NCBI RefSeq assembly: GCF_021729035.1
Contig: NZ_JAJSAP010000006.1
Span: 62,001-126,000, forward strand
Length of the DNA stretch: 64,000 nucleotides
Reading direction: 5' to 3'
From: Microbulbifer sediminum
GTDB lineage: Bacteria > Pseudomonadota > Gammaproteobacteria > Pseudomonadales > Cellvibrionaceae
Below, one piece after another: positions 1 through 9,652 of the stretch. Every line of letters starts with the position of its first letter. Within the stretch, counting starts at the first letter, position 1. The position numbers and the translations under genes were made by a program. The notes under the pieces were generated by a model. It had not been told where the DNA came from and did not search any database. It saw only the letters and a list, made by a program, of their open reading frames with translations.

Positions 1-675
1 CTTGCCCACGCCCGACTGCCCTACAAATACACTGGTGCCGCGCGCCAGGGTCTGCAGCAGTTCCGGCAGGCCTTCACCGGTCTTGGTGGACAGCCGCAGC
101 ACCGGATATCCCAGCTCCGGGTAGGGGGCCAGCAGGTCCTCGAGAGCGGCGCGGTTGCTGTCGTCGATCCGGTCAATCTTGTTGAGTACCAGCAGTGGCG
201 GGATGCCGGTGGTCTCGGCGGCCACCAGGTAGCGGTCGATGGCGTTGGCAAAGGGTTCGGGGTAGGGCGCGACCACGATCAGGATGCGGTCGATATTCGC
301 AGCCACGGTCTTCAGGTCGCCGTAGCGATCTGGTCGCTGCAGCTCTGACTGCCGTGCCAGGCGTGCACCGACGACACCGGTGCCGCCGCTGCCCTCGCCC
401 AGGGCCGGGCGCCAGGCCACGCGATCACCGGTCACGAGGGTGTCGATATTGGCGCGCATATGGCAGCGCTGGCGCAACTCCGAGTCGCTGCTGCTTTCCA
501 CCAGTACCTGGGTGCCGTAGTTGGCGATCACCAGGCCGGTCTGCTCCGGTCCCAGGTCGCCCTCCTCGAGGGCGTGCTCGACACCTTCCGCGCGTCTGCG
601 GGCGCGCTCTTCGCGTTCCTGCTGGATTTTTTCAACGCGCCACTTCTGGCGCCGGTTCAGTTTGCGTTTGCTCAT
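1..675 (-). CDS. rsgA: Ribosome small subunit-dependent GTPase RsgA (5' part, runs off window)
   Basis: RsgA is a late 30S-subunit assembly GTPase that acts in the cytoplasm on the nearly mature small subunit. Reading leftward from an ATG at 675, 225 codons stay open to the window edge. The protein has a basic N-terminus (MSKRKLNRRQKW), an OB-fold-like region at about residues 35-110, then the G4 motif NKID near residue 164, followed by the G1 P-loop GQSGVGK in the last visible codons. G4 before G1 is the circularly permuted GTPase order that defines the YlqF/RsgA class. The C-terminal zinc-binding part lies outside the window. It is divergent from orn, with a 132-base gap between the two starts, as in many gammaproteobacteria. 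Confidence 0.93.
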   Translation of the reverse strand, partial: MSKRKLNRRQKWRVEKIQQEREERARRRAEGVEHALEEGDLGPEQTGLVIANYGTQVLVESSSDSELRQRCHMRANIDTLVTGDRVAWRPALGEGSGGTGVVGARLARQSELQRPDRYGDLKTVAANIDRILIVVAPYPEPFANAIDRYLVAAETTGIPPLLVLNKIDRIDDSNRAALEDLLAPYPELGYPVLRLSTKTGEGLPELLQTLARGTSVFVGQSGVGK

Positions 676-807
676 CGTGGACAGTCGGGGCCATTGGCGA
701 TTCGTCGCGGATTATAGCCCGACTGTACTCGCCGGCGTGGTTTTCTCTGTATAGTTTGCATCCGTCGAGAGTTGCGGTAACTTTCAGCGAGGCAGAGGAG
801 ACCCGCA

Positions 808-1347
808 TTGGACCAGAACAACCTGATCTGGATCGACCTGGAGATGACCGGACTCGATCCCGAAAAAGAGCGCATCATTGAAATTGCCACCATCGTCACT
901 GATTCACGGCTGAACATACTGGCCGAGGGGCCGTCCATGGCCGTTCACCAGAGTAATGCGCTGCTGGACGCGATGGACGAATGGAATACAGAGCAACACG
1001 GCGGTTCCGGTCTGGTGAAGCGGGTGCGCGAGTCCTCCATCTCCGAGCGCGATGCGGAGCGGGAGACCATCGCTTTCCTCAGCCAGTGGGTACCCGAGGG
1101 GGCGTCCCCCATGTGCGGCAACTCCATCGGCCAGGACCGCCGCTTCCTGGTGCGCTATATGCCCCGGCTGGAAAGCTATTTTCACTACCGCAACCTGGAT
1201 GTCAGTTCGGTCAAGGAGCTGGCGCGTCGCTGGCGTCCGGACGTGCTGGAGGGAGTGAAGAAGGAGAGCAGCCACCTGGCGCTGGATGATATTCGCGACT
1301 CCATTAACGAGCTGCGCCACTACCGCGATCATTTCTTTCGCATCTAG
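808..1347 (+). CDS. orn: Oligoribonuclease (DEDDh 3'-5' exonuclease)
   Basis: Orn degrades 2-5 nt RNA oligomers (and pGpG from c-di-GMP turnover) to mononucleotides. The 179-residue product has the normal family length. The DEDDh metal-binding residues are visible: D and E of IDLEMTGLD near residue 10, an Asp in the central [11 protein letters not shown] stretch, and the H..D of [11 protein letters not shown] near the C-terminus. The start is a TTG at 808, supported by a GAGGAG Shine-Dalgarno about 8 bases upstream and by alignment sense ([15 protein letters not shown]). The gene converges on queG with only 27 bases between stops. Confidence 0.95.
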   Translation: MDQNNLIWIDLEMTGLDPEKERIIEIATIVTDSRLNILAEGPSMAVHQSNALLDAMDEWNTEQHGGSGLVKRVRESSISERDAERETIAFLSQWVPEGASPMCGNSIGQDRRFLVRYMPRLESYFHYRNLDVSSVKELARRWRPDVLEGVKKESSHLALDDIRDSINELRHYRDHFFRI

Positions 1348-1374
1348 CACGCCAGCGGAGCTGCAGGCTTCTCC

Positions 1375-2493
1375 TCATGGGCCACGCCTGATTTTTCTTT
1401 TGCGCCGCCGGCCGCTGCGCAGCCGGGCCAGGGCCCACTCGATATGCTCTGCCACCAGGGGGGTGGCTGTCGCCAGCCCTTGTTCCAGTGCCGCGATGAC
1501 CTCCGGGGACGGGTCGCCGTTACCCAGCGCCACCGCCAGGTTGCGCTGCCAGCGCTCGTAGCCGATGCGGCGAATGGCCGATCCAGCGGTGCGCTCCAGG
1601 AATTCCTGCTCGGTCCAGCCGAATAAGGTCAGCAGTCCACCGTCGTCGAGGCCGTGGCGCGGGTGGAAATCCGCCTCGGCGGTGGGGCTCGCGAACTTGT
1701 TCCAGGGGCAGATGATCTGGCAGTCGTCGCAGCCGAACACGCGGTTGCCCATGGGCTCGCGGAATTCCTCCGGAATCGATCCCTTGTTCTCGATGGTGAG
1801 ATAGGAGATACAGCGGCGTGCGTCCAGCTGGTAGGGGCCGACAAAGGCATCCGTGGGGCAGACTTTCAGGCAGGCGGTGCATTCCCCGCACTGGTTCGCC
1901 TGGACGCTGTGATCCACCGGCAGGGCCAGGTTGGTGTAAATTTCACCGAGGAAAAACCAGGAGCCGGCACCGCTGTTCAGCACCATGCAATTCTTGCCGA
2001 TCCAGCCCAGCCCGGCCTTTTCCGCCAGCGCCCGCTCCATTACCGGCGCACTGTCGGTAAAGGCGCGCCCGTGCGCGTCCAGCCCGTTTTCCGCGCAGAA
2101 GGCGTCGATCTGTGCCGCGAGCCTGGCCAGCCGCTTGCGGATAAGTTTGTGGTAGTCGCGACCGGTGGCATAGCGGGAAACATAGGCCTTGCCCGGGTCC
2201 TTGAGTACCCGTACGGGTTCGGTATCCGGGGGCAGGTAGTCCAGCCGCACGCTGATGGCGCGCAGGGTGCCCGGCTCCAGTAGCTCGGGCCGCCAGCGCT
2301 TGGCCCCATGGGCCGCCATCCAGTCCATGTCCCCATGGTGGCCGGCTTCCAGCCACTGTTGCAGGCGCTCGCCGTGGGTTTCCAGCTGGCAGTCGGTAAT
2401 CCCCACCTGCTGGAAACCCAGCTCGCGCCCCCAGGCCTTGATCCGGGCGGCGAGGTCGGTGAGCAGTCTGTCGGTGGCGTGGTCTTGGCTCAT
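1375..2493 (-). CDS. queG: tRNA epoxyqueuosine(34) reductase QueG
   Basis: QueG carries out the last step of queuosine synthesis in the tRNA wobble base, reducing epoxyqueuosine using cobalamin and two [4Fe-4S] clusters. The two cluster motifs are clear: CGECTACLKVCPTDAF and CDDCQIICPWNKF, in ferredoxin-like spacing. The open frame continues upstream to 2643, but the ATG at 2493 (MSQDHATDRLLTDLAARIK) is the family-like start, giving 372 residues. The C-terminus is HEAT-like and ends in a basic tail. Divergent from nnr. Confidence 0.93.
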   Translation of the reverse strand: MSQDHATDRLLTDLAARIKAWGRELGFQQVGITDCQLETHGERLQQWLEAGHHGDMDWMAAHGAKRWRPELLEPGTLRAISVRLDYLPPDTEPVRVLKDPGKAYVSRYATGRDYHKLIRKRLARLAAQIDAFCAENGLDAHGRAFTDSAPVMERALAEKAGLGWIGKNCMVLNSGAGSWFFLGEIYTNLALPVDHSVQANQCGECTACLKVCPTDAFVGPYQLDARRCISYLTIENKGSIPEEFREPMGNRVFGCDDCQIICPWNKFASPTAEADFHPRHGLDDGGLLTLFGWTEQEFLERTAGSAIRRIGYERWQRNLAVALGNGDPSPEVIAALEQGLATATPLVAEHIEWALARLRSGRRRKRKIRRGP

Positions 2494-2665
2494 GGGGCTC
2501 CGGTCAGCCGGTCCGCATACAGCGGCGAGGTCGTAGGACAAGGGACAAATTATACGCCCGGAAAGGTATACTGCGGGGTGTCCCACGGGGCCGGGAAACG
2601 CCCGGCGGCGGCTATTCTGCCACAGATTAAAAATTAACCACACCGGAGACTCCCAGGGAAGCTTA

Positions 2666-4147
2666 ATGGAACTCCCACACCCTCTTTACAGTGCCGACTC
2701 GGTTCGTGACCTGGACCGGCGCACCATCGCTGCGCTCAGGATTCCCTCGATTACACTGATGAAACGCGCCGGACGCGCCGCCTTTGCGCAGTTGCTGGCC
2801 CGCTGGCCCGAGGCCAGCCGCGTGCAGGTGTTCTGCGGTGGTGGCAACAATGGCGGGGATGGCTATGTGATTGCGGCCCTGGCGGCCGAGAAGCAGATTC
2901 CCGTGACGGTCTATGCCTGCGTGGACCCACAGAAGCTCTCCGGCGATGCGCTGGAGGCCTGCCGTTACGCCGAGCGCGAGGGGGTGCATATCGTAACTTC
3001 GCTGGCGGAGCTGGACAGTGCCGACGCCAACACGGTGATCGTGGACGCGCTGCTGGGGACCGGTTTTTCCGGGGCGGTGCGCGAGCACATGGCACACGCC
3101 ATCGAGCGCATCAACCACTCACCCGCGCCGGTACTGGCGGTGGATATGCCGTCGGGGGTGGAGTCTGATAGTGGTGCTGCCGGAACTGCGGTCCAGGCGG
3201 ACATCACCGTGACATTTATCGGTCGCAAGTTCGGTCTTTTCTGTGGCCGTGGCGCGGCACTCAGCGGCGAAGTGCTATTCGCCGACCTGGGTGCGCCGGG
3301 TTCGGTCTATCGGGAGATTGATCCCCTGGCGCGGCGTTATGACGCCGCCAGTGTGCCGCGGTTGCCGCGCCGCCCGGTGGATGCCTACAAGAACCAGTTC
3401 GGCCACGTGCTGGTGGTGGGCGGCGACCGTGGATTCGGTGGCGCGGCGATGATGGCCGCGGAATCGGCGGCACGGACCGGGGCCGGACTGGTTTCCCTCG
3501 CCACGCGACCGGAGCACCTGCCGGCGGCGCTGACGCGCTGCCCCGAGGTGATGGCCCGCCCGGTGATTTCCGGCCAGGAGCTGGAGCCGTTGCTGGAGGC
3601 CCCCAGCGTGATTGCGGTGGGGCCGGGACTGGGGCAGGAGCCCTGGGGAGAACAGCTGCTGGCACGCGCCGCCCGCGCGGAGGTCCCGGTAGTGCTGGAT
3701 GCGGATGCCCTGAATATCCTCGCCGGCGGCAGGGTGCTGGCAGGGTTCCGCCGCGACGACTGGGTGCTTACTCCCCATGTGGGTGAGGCCGCCCGCCTGC
3801 TGGGCTGTGACACGGCCGAGGTTCTCGCGGATCCCCGCGGCGCCGCGCTGGCAATTCAGCAGAAATTCAGCGGTGTGGTGATACTCAAGGGGGCGGGGAC
3901 CCTGATAGCCCACGATGGCGGGGTCGACCTGGTCAACAGTGGCAACCCGGGTATGGCTTCCGGTGGCATGGGGGACCTGCTTACCGGTGTCGTGGCGGCG
4001 CTGGTGGGCCAGCATATGCCGTTGCCAAAAGCAGCGCAGCTGGCAGTCTGGCTCCATGGCGAGGCGGGTAACCGCGCGGCAGCAGACGGCCAGCGGGGGC
4101 TGCTCGCTACCGACCTGTTGCCGTGGGTCAGGAAACTGGTGGACTGA
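2666..4147 (+). CDS. nnr: Bifunctional NAD(P)HX epimerase / ADP-dependent NAD(P)HX dehydratase
   Basis: This 493-residue enzyme repairs hydrated NADH and NADPH. The N-terminal YjeF_N epimerase domain (about residues 1-210) includes GGGNNGGDGYV, and the C-terminal ribokinase-like dehydratase domain (about 225-490) includes KNQFGHVLVVGG and NSGNPGMASGGMGDLLTG. Length and domain order match E. coli Nnr (YjeF). The ATG at 2666 follows a purine-rich CCAGGGAAG stretch. Its stop overlaps the tsaE start (TGATG at 4145-4149), so the two are translationally coupled. It is the first gene of an apparent operon running through mutL and miaA to hfq. Confidence 0.95.
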   Translation: MELPHPLYSADSVRDLDRRTIAALRIPSITLMKRAGRAAFAQLLARWPEASRVQVFCGGGNNGGDGYVIAALAAEKQIPVTVYACVDPQKLSGDALEACRYAEREGVHIVTSLAELDSADANTVIVDALLGTGFSGAVREHMAHAIERINHSPAPVLAVDMPSGVESDSGAAGTAVQADITVTFIGRKFGLFCGRGAALSGEVLFADLGAPGSVYREIDPLARRYDAASVPRLPRRPVDAYKNQFGHVLVVGGDRGFGGAAMMAAESAARTGAGLVSLATRPEHLPAALTRCPEVMARPVISGQELEPLLEAPSVIAVGPGLGQEPWGEQLLARAARAEVPVVLDADALNILAGGRVLAGFRRDDWVLTPHVGEAARLLGCDTAEVLADPRGAALAIQQKFSGVVILKGAGTLIAHDGGVDLVNSGNPGMASGGMGDLLTGVVAALVGQHMPLPKAAQLAVWLHGEAGNRAAADGQRGLLATDLLPWVRKLVD

Positions 4148-4629
4148 TGGAACTGAACCGGGAGCTGGTTGACGAAGAAGCCACTGTGGCGGCGGGTGAG
4201 GCACTGGGCCGCGCCTGCCTGGCGGTGGGCATGCCTGCCGGGATGACGGTGCACCTGCACGGCCAGCTGGGTGCCGGCAAAACCACGTTCTGCCGTGGCG
4301 TGCTGCGTGCCTTCGGGCATCGCGGGGCGGTCAAGAGCCCCACGTACACCCTGGTAGAGCCATACGAAGCAGGGGCGCAGCGTGTATACCACTTTGACCT
4401 CTATCGCCTGGGCGATCCCGAGGAGCTGGAGTTTATGGGGGTGCGTGACTACTTCTCCCCCGGCAGCCTCAGCCTGGTGGAATGGCCGGAGCGGGGTGCG
4501 GGCGTGCTGCCGCCCGCGGACCTGGTAGTGGAGCTGTCGGTTCCGCAGCGCGGGCGGGCCCTGCATCTGTATACACAGTCAGGGCAGGGGGAGCGTGTGC
4601 TGAGCGCAATCGCTCCCCTGTTGGGATAA
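4147..4629 (+). CDS. tsaE: tRNA threonylcarbamoyladenosine synthesis ATPase TsaE
   Basis: TsaE is the ATPase partner of the TsaBD complex that makes the universal t6A37 modification of ANN-decoding tRNAs. The 160-residue protein has the Walker A motif GQLGAGKTT near residue 40 and the family block SPTYTLVEPY near residue 65. I chose the ATG at 4147, overlapping the nnr stop, over an in-frame codon at 4123 because translational coupling and the family N-terminus fit. Confidence 0.94.
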   Translation: MELNRELVDEEATVAAGEALGRACLAVGMPAGMTVHLHGQLGAGKTTFCRGVLRAFGHRGAVKSPTYTLVEPYEAGAQRVYHFDLYRLGDPEELEFMGVRDYFSPGSLSLVEWPERGAGVLPPADLVVELSVPQRGRALHLYTQSGQGERVLSAIAPLLG

Positions 4630-4694
4630 ACTTACCGGCCAGCAAGGCAGGGAAAAGCAGCAACCACCAAGAATAACGTTAACGGGGCTGAACC

Positions 4695-6101
4695 ATGAAT
4701 CGAGTGTGGCGTCGACTTTGCGACCCGGCGCGTGTGCGGGCAGCGGCACTTTTCCAGCGGCTTTGCGGTTTGCCTCCCCTGCGAGGCGGCCGGCGAGCAG
4801 CCGCCCCGCTTGTATTGTCCCTCATCGCAATCATTCTGCTTACCGCCGGTCCTGTGCAGGCTGCGGAGGTGCAGGGGGTGCGCCTGTGGCGGGCCCCGGA
4901 CCACACCCGTCTCGTGTTTGACCTGAGTGGCCCGGCGGAGCACAAGCTTTTTACCCTGAGTGACCCGCACCGTGTCGTGATCGACGTGAGCGATACCCGC
5001 CTGGCTGCGGCCTTTGGTGAGCTGGAACTGGAAAACACACCCATTGAGCAGGTGCGCCATGCCCAGCACAACAAGAAAGACCTGCGCGTGGTGCTGGACC
5101 TGAAGCAGGAAACCAAGCCCCGCAGCTTTGCCCTGCGGCGGCTGGAGGAGAAACCTGACCGCCTCGTGATTGATCTCTATGACCATGCCGAGCAGGAGGA
5201 GAAATCGCTGCTGGAGGTCAGTCGTGAGCGCGATGTAGTGATTGCCATTGATGCCGGCCACGGCGGCGAGGACCCGGGTGCGTCCGGTCCCGGTGGCCTG
5301 CGCGAAAAAGATGTGGTGCTGGCCATCAGCCGCCAGCTGCACAAGGCGATCGACAGCCGTCCGGGCTTTACCGCCAAGCTGGTGCGCACCGGTGATTACT
5401 ATATTCCGCTGCGTGAGCGGGTGAACAGGGGGCGCAAGATGCGCGCCGACCTCTTTGTGTCCATTCATGCCGACGCCTTTACGCGCAAGGATGCCCGCGG
5501 GGCCGGTGTGTACGCGGTATCTTCCCGGGGTGCCACCAGTGAAACGGCGCGCTTCCTGGCGCAACGGGAGAATGAGTCGGACCTGATTGGCGGTGCGGGC
5601 AGCCTAAATCTTGGCGACAAGGATGACACCCTGGCCGGGGTGCTGCTGGACCTGTCCATGACAGCAACCATGAATGCCAGCCTGGATGTGGGGGCGAGTG
5701 TGTTGTCGCAACTGGGGCAGGTTACCCACCTGCACAAGAAGCAGGTGGAGCAGGCCAACTTTTCTGTGCTGCGTTCACCGGATGTCCCCTCGATCCTGGT
5801 GGAAACCGGGTTTATCACCAATCCCCACGAGGCCCGGCGCCTGCGTGACCCATCATTCCAGCGCAAGCTGGCACAAAAACTCAGTGCAGGTATAGTGGCG
5901 CACTTCAGCAGCCGCCCGCCTGCCGGTTCCTGGCTCGCGGCCAATATTGGCCCGCAGCGCCAGCACACCATCGCCCGCGGCGATACCCTGTCGGCGATAG
6001 CCCTGCGCTACAACGTCTCGGTGGCTGCGCTCAAGCGCGTCAACGGGATCAGAAATTCGGTGATCCGGGTGGGCCAGACGCTGACGATTCCCTCGGGCTG
6101 A
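4695..6101 (+). CDS. N-acetylmuramoyl-L-alanine amidase (AmiB/AmiC type, AMIN-Amidase_3-LysM)
   Basis: This periplasmic zinc amidase cleaves the stem peptide from MurNAc during cell separation. A long basic N-region plus hydrophobic stretch ending near ...AGPVQAAEV (about residue 57) is a signal peptide. An AMIN domain follows (about 58-155), then Amidase_3 (about 175-400) with zinc and catalytic motifs [19 protein letters not shown] and [12 protein letters not shown], and a C-terminal LysM motif (about 420-465, [15 protein letters not shown]). The position between tsaE and mutL matches E. coli amiB; the LysM tail resembles other AmiB-type enzymes. The stop overlaps the first possible mutL start. 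Confidence 0.92.
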   Translation: MNRVWRRLCDPARVRAAALFQRLCGLPPLRGGRRAAAPLVLSLIAIILLTAGPVQAAEVQGVRLWRAPDHTRLVFDLSGPAEHKLFTLSDPHRVVIDVSDTRLAAAFGELELENTPIEQVRHAQHNKKDLRVVLDLKQETKPRSFALRRLEEKPDRLVIDLYDHAEQEEKSLLEVSRERDVVIAIDAGHGGEDPGASGPGGLREKDVVLAISRQLHKAIDSRPGFTAKLVRTGDYYIPLRERVNRGRKMRADLFVSIHADAFTRKDARGAGVYAVSSRGATSETARFLAQRENESDLIGGAGSLNLGDKDDTLAGVLLDLSMTATMNASLDVGASVLSQLGQVTHLHKKQVEQANFSVLRSPDVPSILVETGFITNPHEARRLRDPSFQRKLAQKLSAGIVAHFSSRPPAGSWLAANIGPQRQHTIARGDTLSAIALRYNVSVAALKRVNGIRNSVIRVGQTLTIPSG

Positions 6102-6160
6102 TGCCTCGACACACAACAGACTCTGAAGCACAGCCTGGCAACAGGCCGTCATTGCCGTAT

Positions 6161-8044
6161 ATGCACGATAAGATCCAGCAACTCTCACCGCGCCTCGCCA
6201 ACCAGATCGCCGCCGGCGAGGTGGTGGAGCGCCCCGCGTCCGTGATCAAGGAGTTGCTGGAGAACAGCCTCGATGCGGGTGCCAGCCGCCTGGACGTGGA
6301 GATCGACAACGGCGGCATCAAGCGGATCAAGGTACGGGATAACGGCAAGGGCATCGGCAAGGATGACCTGCCCATGGCCCTTGCCCGCCATGCCACCTCC
6401 AAGATCCACGCCCTGGAGGACCTGGAGGCGGTGGCCACACTGGGTTTCCGTGGCGAGGCGCTCGCCAGTATCTCCTCGGTCGCGCGCCTGGCACTGACCA
6501 GCAGTCGCGACGACAGCGGCAAGGGCTGGCAGGTCAGTGCCGAGGGCCGCGACATGCAGGCGCAGGTGGCTCCGGCCGCGCACCCGCGCGGTACCACGGT
6601 CGATGTGCGCGATCTCTTCTTTAATACCCCTGCCCGCCGCAAGTTCCTGCGCACAGAAAAGACCGAGTTCAATCGGGTAGACGACACCATCAAGCGCCTG
6701 GCGCTGTCGCGCTTTGACGTTGCCATCACCCTGCGCCACAACGGCAAGGGCGTGCACAACCTGCGCGCGGGTAGTGGTCGGGTGGAGATGGAGCGGCGGG
6801 TGTCGCAGGTGTGCGGACCCGCGTTCATGCAAAATGCCCTGCATATCGATGTGGAGCGCAGTGGCCTGCGCCTGTGGGGGTGGGTGGCCGAGCCCGCTTT
6901 CTCCCGCTCCCAGGCCGACCTGCAGTTTTTCTACGTCAACGGCCGTGCCATCCGCGACAAGGTGGTCAGCCACGCCGTGCGGCGCGCTTTCGCCGATGTG
7001 CTCTACCATGGCCGCCACCCGGCGTTTGTCCTGTACCTGGAGCTGGATCCCGCATCGGTGGACGTCAACGTACACCCCACCAAGCACGAGGTGCGCTTCC
7101 GTGACAGCCGCCTGGTACACGATTTCCTCTTCGGCAGCCTGCACCGCGCACTGGCCTCGGTACGCCCGGGGGATCGTGGGGATGGCAATAATGCCGGGGA
7201 CGCCACGGGGCAGCCCCTACAGCCAACCCCGGCGGCTGCGGTGTCCGGGACCGCGGCGGGGGAGTTTGCCGGCCAGCAGCGGATGCCGCTGTCGTCTGCC
7301 CCGTCGCCGGACCGGTTACAGGGGCAGATGCAGGGTTACGGGGCCCTGCACCAGCCATACGCAGGCTCCGCCGGGGTGGCCGAAGCGCCCGCCACCGGCG
7401 CGGCGCCGCTGCCACAGGAATTGAACCCGGGCCTGCCGCCTGAAGCTGCTGACAGCGAGGCACCGCCACTGGGCTTTGCCCTGGCGCAGTTGCACGGCAT
7501 CTATATCCTGGCGCAGAACGAGCAGGGACTCATCGTGGTGGATATGCACGCGGCCCACGAGCGGATCGTCTACGAGCAGATGAAGTCATCGCACGCGGCG
7601 GGCGGTATCCAGGCGCAGCCACTGCTGGTGCCGGTGAGCCTGGCGGTGAGCCAGCGCGAGGCGGATTGCTTCGAGGAGCGCAGCGAGGTCTTTACCGCGC
7701 TAGGCTTTGTTCTGCAGCGCGCGGGTCCGGAGACCCTGCTGGTGCGCCAGGTGCCCACCATGCTGCACGGTGCCGAGGTGGAGCAGCTGGTGCGGGATGT
7801 GCTCTCCGACCTCCTGGCCCAGGGCGGCAGTGACCGGATTGGCGAGCGGGTCAACGAGGTGCTGTCCACCATGGCCTGCCATGGCTCGGTGCGGGCCAAT
7901 CGCAAATTGACGGTACCGGAGATGAATGCCCTGTTGCGGGATATGGAGCGCACCGAGCGCAGCGGGCAGTGCAACCATGGCCGCCCCACCTGGACCCAGG
8001 TGAAGCTCGGGGATATGGACAAGTGGTTTATGCGCGGCCAGTGA
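6161..8044 (+). CDS. mutL: DNA mismatch repair protein MutL (with endonuclease motif)
   Basis: MutL couples MutS mismatch recognition to downstream repair. The N-terminal GHKL ATPase motifs are [19 protein letters not shown] and LGFRGEAL. A Pro/Ala/Gln-rich linker (about residues 345-430) leads to the C-terminal dimerisation domain. That domain carries [12 protein letters not shown] (about 461-472), which fits the nuclease metal motif DQHA(X)2E(X)4E with Met for Gln, plus ACHGSVRA and CNHGRPTW. This marks a MutH-independent, latent-endonuclease MutL. The frame opens at 6101, overlapping the amidase stop; I prefer the ATG at 6161 ([16 protein letters not shown]), 627 residues, on family grounds, but 6101 is possible. 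Confidence 0.95.
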   Translation: MHDKIQQLSPRLANQIAAGEVVERPASVIKELLENSLDAGASRLDVEIDNGGIKRIKVRDNGKGIGKDDLPMALARHATSKIHALEDLEAVATLGFRGEALASISSVARLALTSSRDDSGKGWQVSAEGRDMQAQVAPAAHPRGTTVDVRDLFFNTPARRKFLRTEKTEFNRVDDTIKRLALSRFDVAITLRHNGKGVHNLRAGSGRVEMERRVSQVCGPAFMQNALHIDVERSGLRLWGWVAEPAFSRSQADLQFFYVNGRAIRDKVVSHAVRRAFADVLYHGRHPAFVLYLELDPASVDVNVHPTKHEVRFRDSRLVHDFLFGSLHRALASVRPGDRGDGNNAGDATGQPLQPTPAAAVSGTAAGEFAGQQRMPLSSAPSPDRLQGQMQGYGALHQPYAGSAGVAEAPATGAAPLPQELNPGLPPEAADSEAPPLGFALAQLHGIYILAQNEQGLIVVDMHAAHERIVYEQMKSSHAAGGIQAQPLLVPVSLAVSQREADCFEERSEVFTALGFVLQRAGPETLLVRQVPTMLHGAEVEQLVRDVLSDLLAQGGSDRIGERVNEVLSTMACHGSVRANRKLTVPEMNALLRDMERTERSGQCNHGRPTWTQVKLGDMDKWFMRGQ

Positions 8045-9036
8045 CGGCGCGACAGGATGACAGCAATTTGAGTGATGCAGCCGCAGGCGGGCGACCGCGC
8101 GCAATCTTCCTGATGGGACCGACAGCCTCGGGCAAGACCGACCTGGCCATGGCGATCAGCGACCAGCTACCCGTGGAGTTAATCAGTGTCGATTCGGCCC
8201 TGGTCTACCGGGGCCTGGACATCGGTTCCGCCAAGCCCGATGCCGGCGAGCTGGCACGCTATCCCCACCGCCTGATCGATATCTGTGATCCCGCCGAATC
8301 CTATTCCGCCGGTGACTTCCGCCGCGACGCCCTGGCAGCGATGGCCGAGATCAGCGCTGCCGGCCGTATCCCGCTACTGGTTGGCGGAACCATGCTCTAT
8401 TTTCGGGCTCTATGGGAAGGAATGGCTGAGCTGCCGCCGGCGGACCCGGCAGTGCGTGCCGAGATCGAGGCACGTGCGGCGCGGGAGGGCTGGCCGGCCC
8501 TGCACGCGGAGCTCGCACAGGTGGACCCGGAGCTGGCTGCGCAGCTGCACCCGAATCACTCGGTACGCATCGAGCGCGGCCTGGAGGTCTACCGGCTTAC
8601 GGGGCGCCCCCTGTCCGAGCTGCGGCGGGAGCAGGCGCGGGACCCGGTCAGGGATCATTACCGCGTGACCCAGCTGGCACTGCTGCCGCGGGACCGCGCC
8701 TTGCTGCACCGGCGTATCGAGCAGCGCTTCCGGCAGATGCTGGCGCGGGGGTTCGTGGATGAGGTGCGCGCCCTGCGGGCGCGGGGCGACCTGCACGGGG
8801 ACCTGCCGGCGATTCGCGCGGTGGGCTACCGGCAGGTGTGGCAGTACCTGGCCGGTGAACTCGACTATGAGGAAATGGTCGAGGCGGGTATCGCCGCCAC
8901 CCGGCAACTGGCCAAGCGCCAGCTTACCTGGCTGCGGCGCTGGCCGGACCTGTCGCGGGTTTACCTGCAGGCGCCGGATGGCACATTGCGCAAAAATGAC
9001 GAAATCTTGGCGGAAGCCTTGAAATTTCTTGCCTGA
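8041..9036 (+). CDS. miaA: tRNA dimethylallyltransferase MiaA
   Basis: MiaA transfers a dimethylallyl group to A37 of UNN-decoding tRNAs. The P-loop [11 protein letters not shown] and the block [16 protein letters not shown] lie near the N-terminus, and the later signature ...[14 protein letters not shown] is typical. The GTG at 8041 overlaps the mutL TGA (GTGA), giving 331 residues; an in-frame TTG at 8068 is an alternative. It belongs to the conserved mutL-miaA-hfq-hflX-hflK-hflC run. Confidence 0.93.
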   Translation: MTARQDDSNLSDAAAGGRPRAIFLMGPTASGKTDLAMAISDQLPVELISVDSALVYRGLDIGSAKPDAGELARYPHRLIDICDPAESYSAGDFRRDALAAMAEISAAGRIPLLVGGTMLYFRALWEGMAELPPADPAVRAEIEARAAREGWPALHAELAQVDPELAAQLHPNHSVRIERGLEVYRLTGRPLSELRREQARDPVRDHYRVTQLALLPRDRALLHRRIEQRFRQMLARGFVDEVRALRARGDLHGDLPAIRAVGYRQVWQYLAGELDYEEMVEAGIAATRQLAKRQLTWLRRWPDLSRVYLQAPDGTLRKNDEILAEALKFLA

Positions 9037-9220
9037 GCAGCCATAACGTGAGGGTGCCGTCCTCAGGTCGGTATGGATCAGTCAGTCATTATCACAGAGT
9101 CCGGCGATTTCCGGCTCATTTTATACGCGTATTCAACCGTAACCGTTCTTTAGTTCGCGGCGTTCGCGAGCGCGATTATGGCCTGTTTACGGCTTCCAGC
9201 TTTTGACAAGGAGAAAAAAG

Positions 9221-9508
9221 ATGTCAAAAGGGCACAGCTTACAAGACCCTTACCTCAATGTTCTGCGTAAAGAGCGTATCCCGGTTTCGATCTATCTCGT
9301 AAACGGCATCAAGCTTCAGGGGCAAATTGAATCTTTCGACCAGTTCGTGGTGTTGCTGAAGAACACCGTGAGCCAGATGGTATACAAGCACGCCATCTCT
9401 ACCGTGGTGCCATCCCGCGCAGTGCGGGTGCCGCTGCTCAACCCGGCAGCCCAGGGCGGAGCCGGCGAGGGAGCTGGTGAAGGCGGTGAGCGCGACAGCT
9501 TCGCCTGA
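9221..9508 (+). CDS. hfq: RNA chaperone Hfq
   Basis: Hfq is the hexameric Sm-like chaperone for sRNA-mRNA pairing. The 95-residue product begins [20 protein letters not shown] and carries Sm1 and Sm2 residues ([25 protein letters not shown]). The C-terminal tail is short, Gly/Ala/Glu-rich and not conserved. A strong RBS (AAGGAGAA at 9208-9215) precedes the ATG at 9221. Between miaA and hfq lie 184 non-coding bases that probably hold an hfq promoter, though I could not pick clear boxes. Confidence 0.97.
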   Translation: MSKGHSLQDPYLNVLRKERIPVSIYLVNGIKLQGQIESFDQFVVLLKNTVSQMVYKHAISTVVPSRAVRVPLLNPAAQGGAGEGAGEGGERDSFA

Positions 9509-9535
9509 TCCCGTTTCTCCCGAAACACAACGTGT

Positions 9536-9557
9536 GCCCCGGCCCGCCGGGGCTTTT
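9536..9557 (+). terminator. Rho-independent terminator-like hairpin after hfq
   Basis: GCCCCGG (9536-9542) pairs perfectly with CCGGGGC (9547-9553) across a CCCG tetraloop and is followed by TTTT then G. The stem is strong but the T-tract short, so readthrough into hflX is likely partial. Confidence 0.65.
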
Positions 9558-9652
9558 GCGGTTATGTGCCAGGATAAATGGCGCCTCTGACAAGCCTTAT
9601 TTTGCCGCGGGTGCGGTGATCGTACCCCTCGGGCAACAGTTGAGAATTCCCA

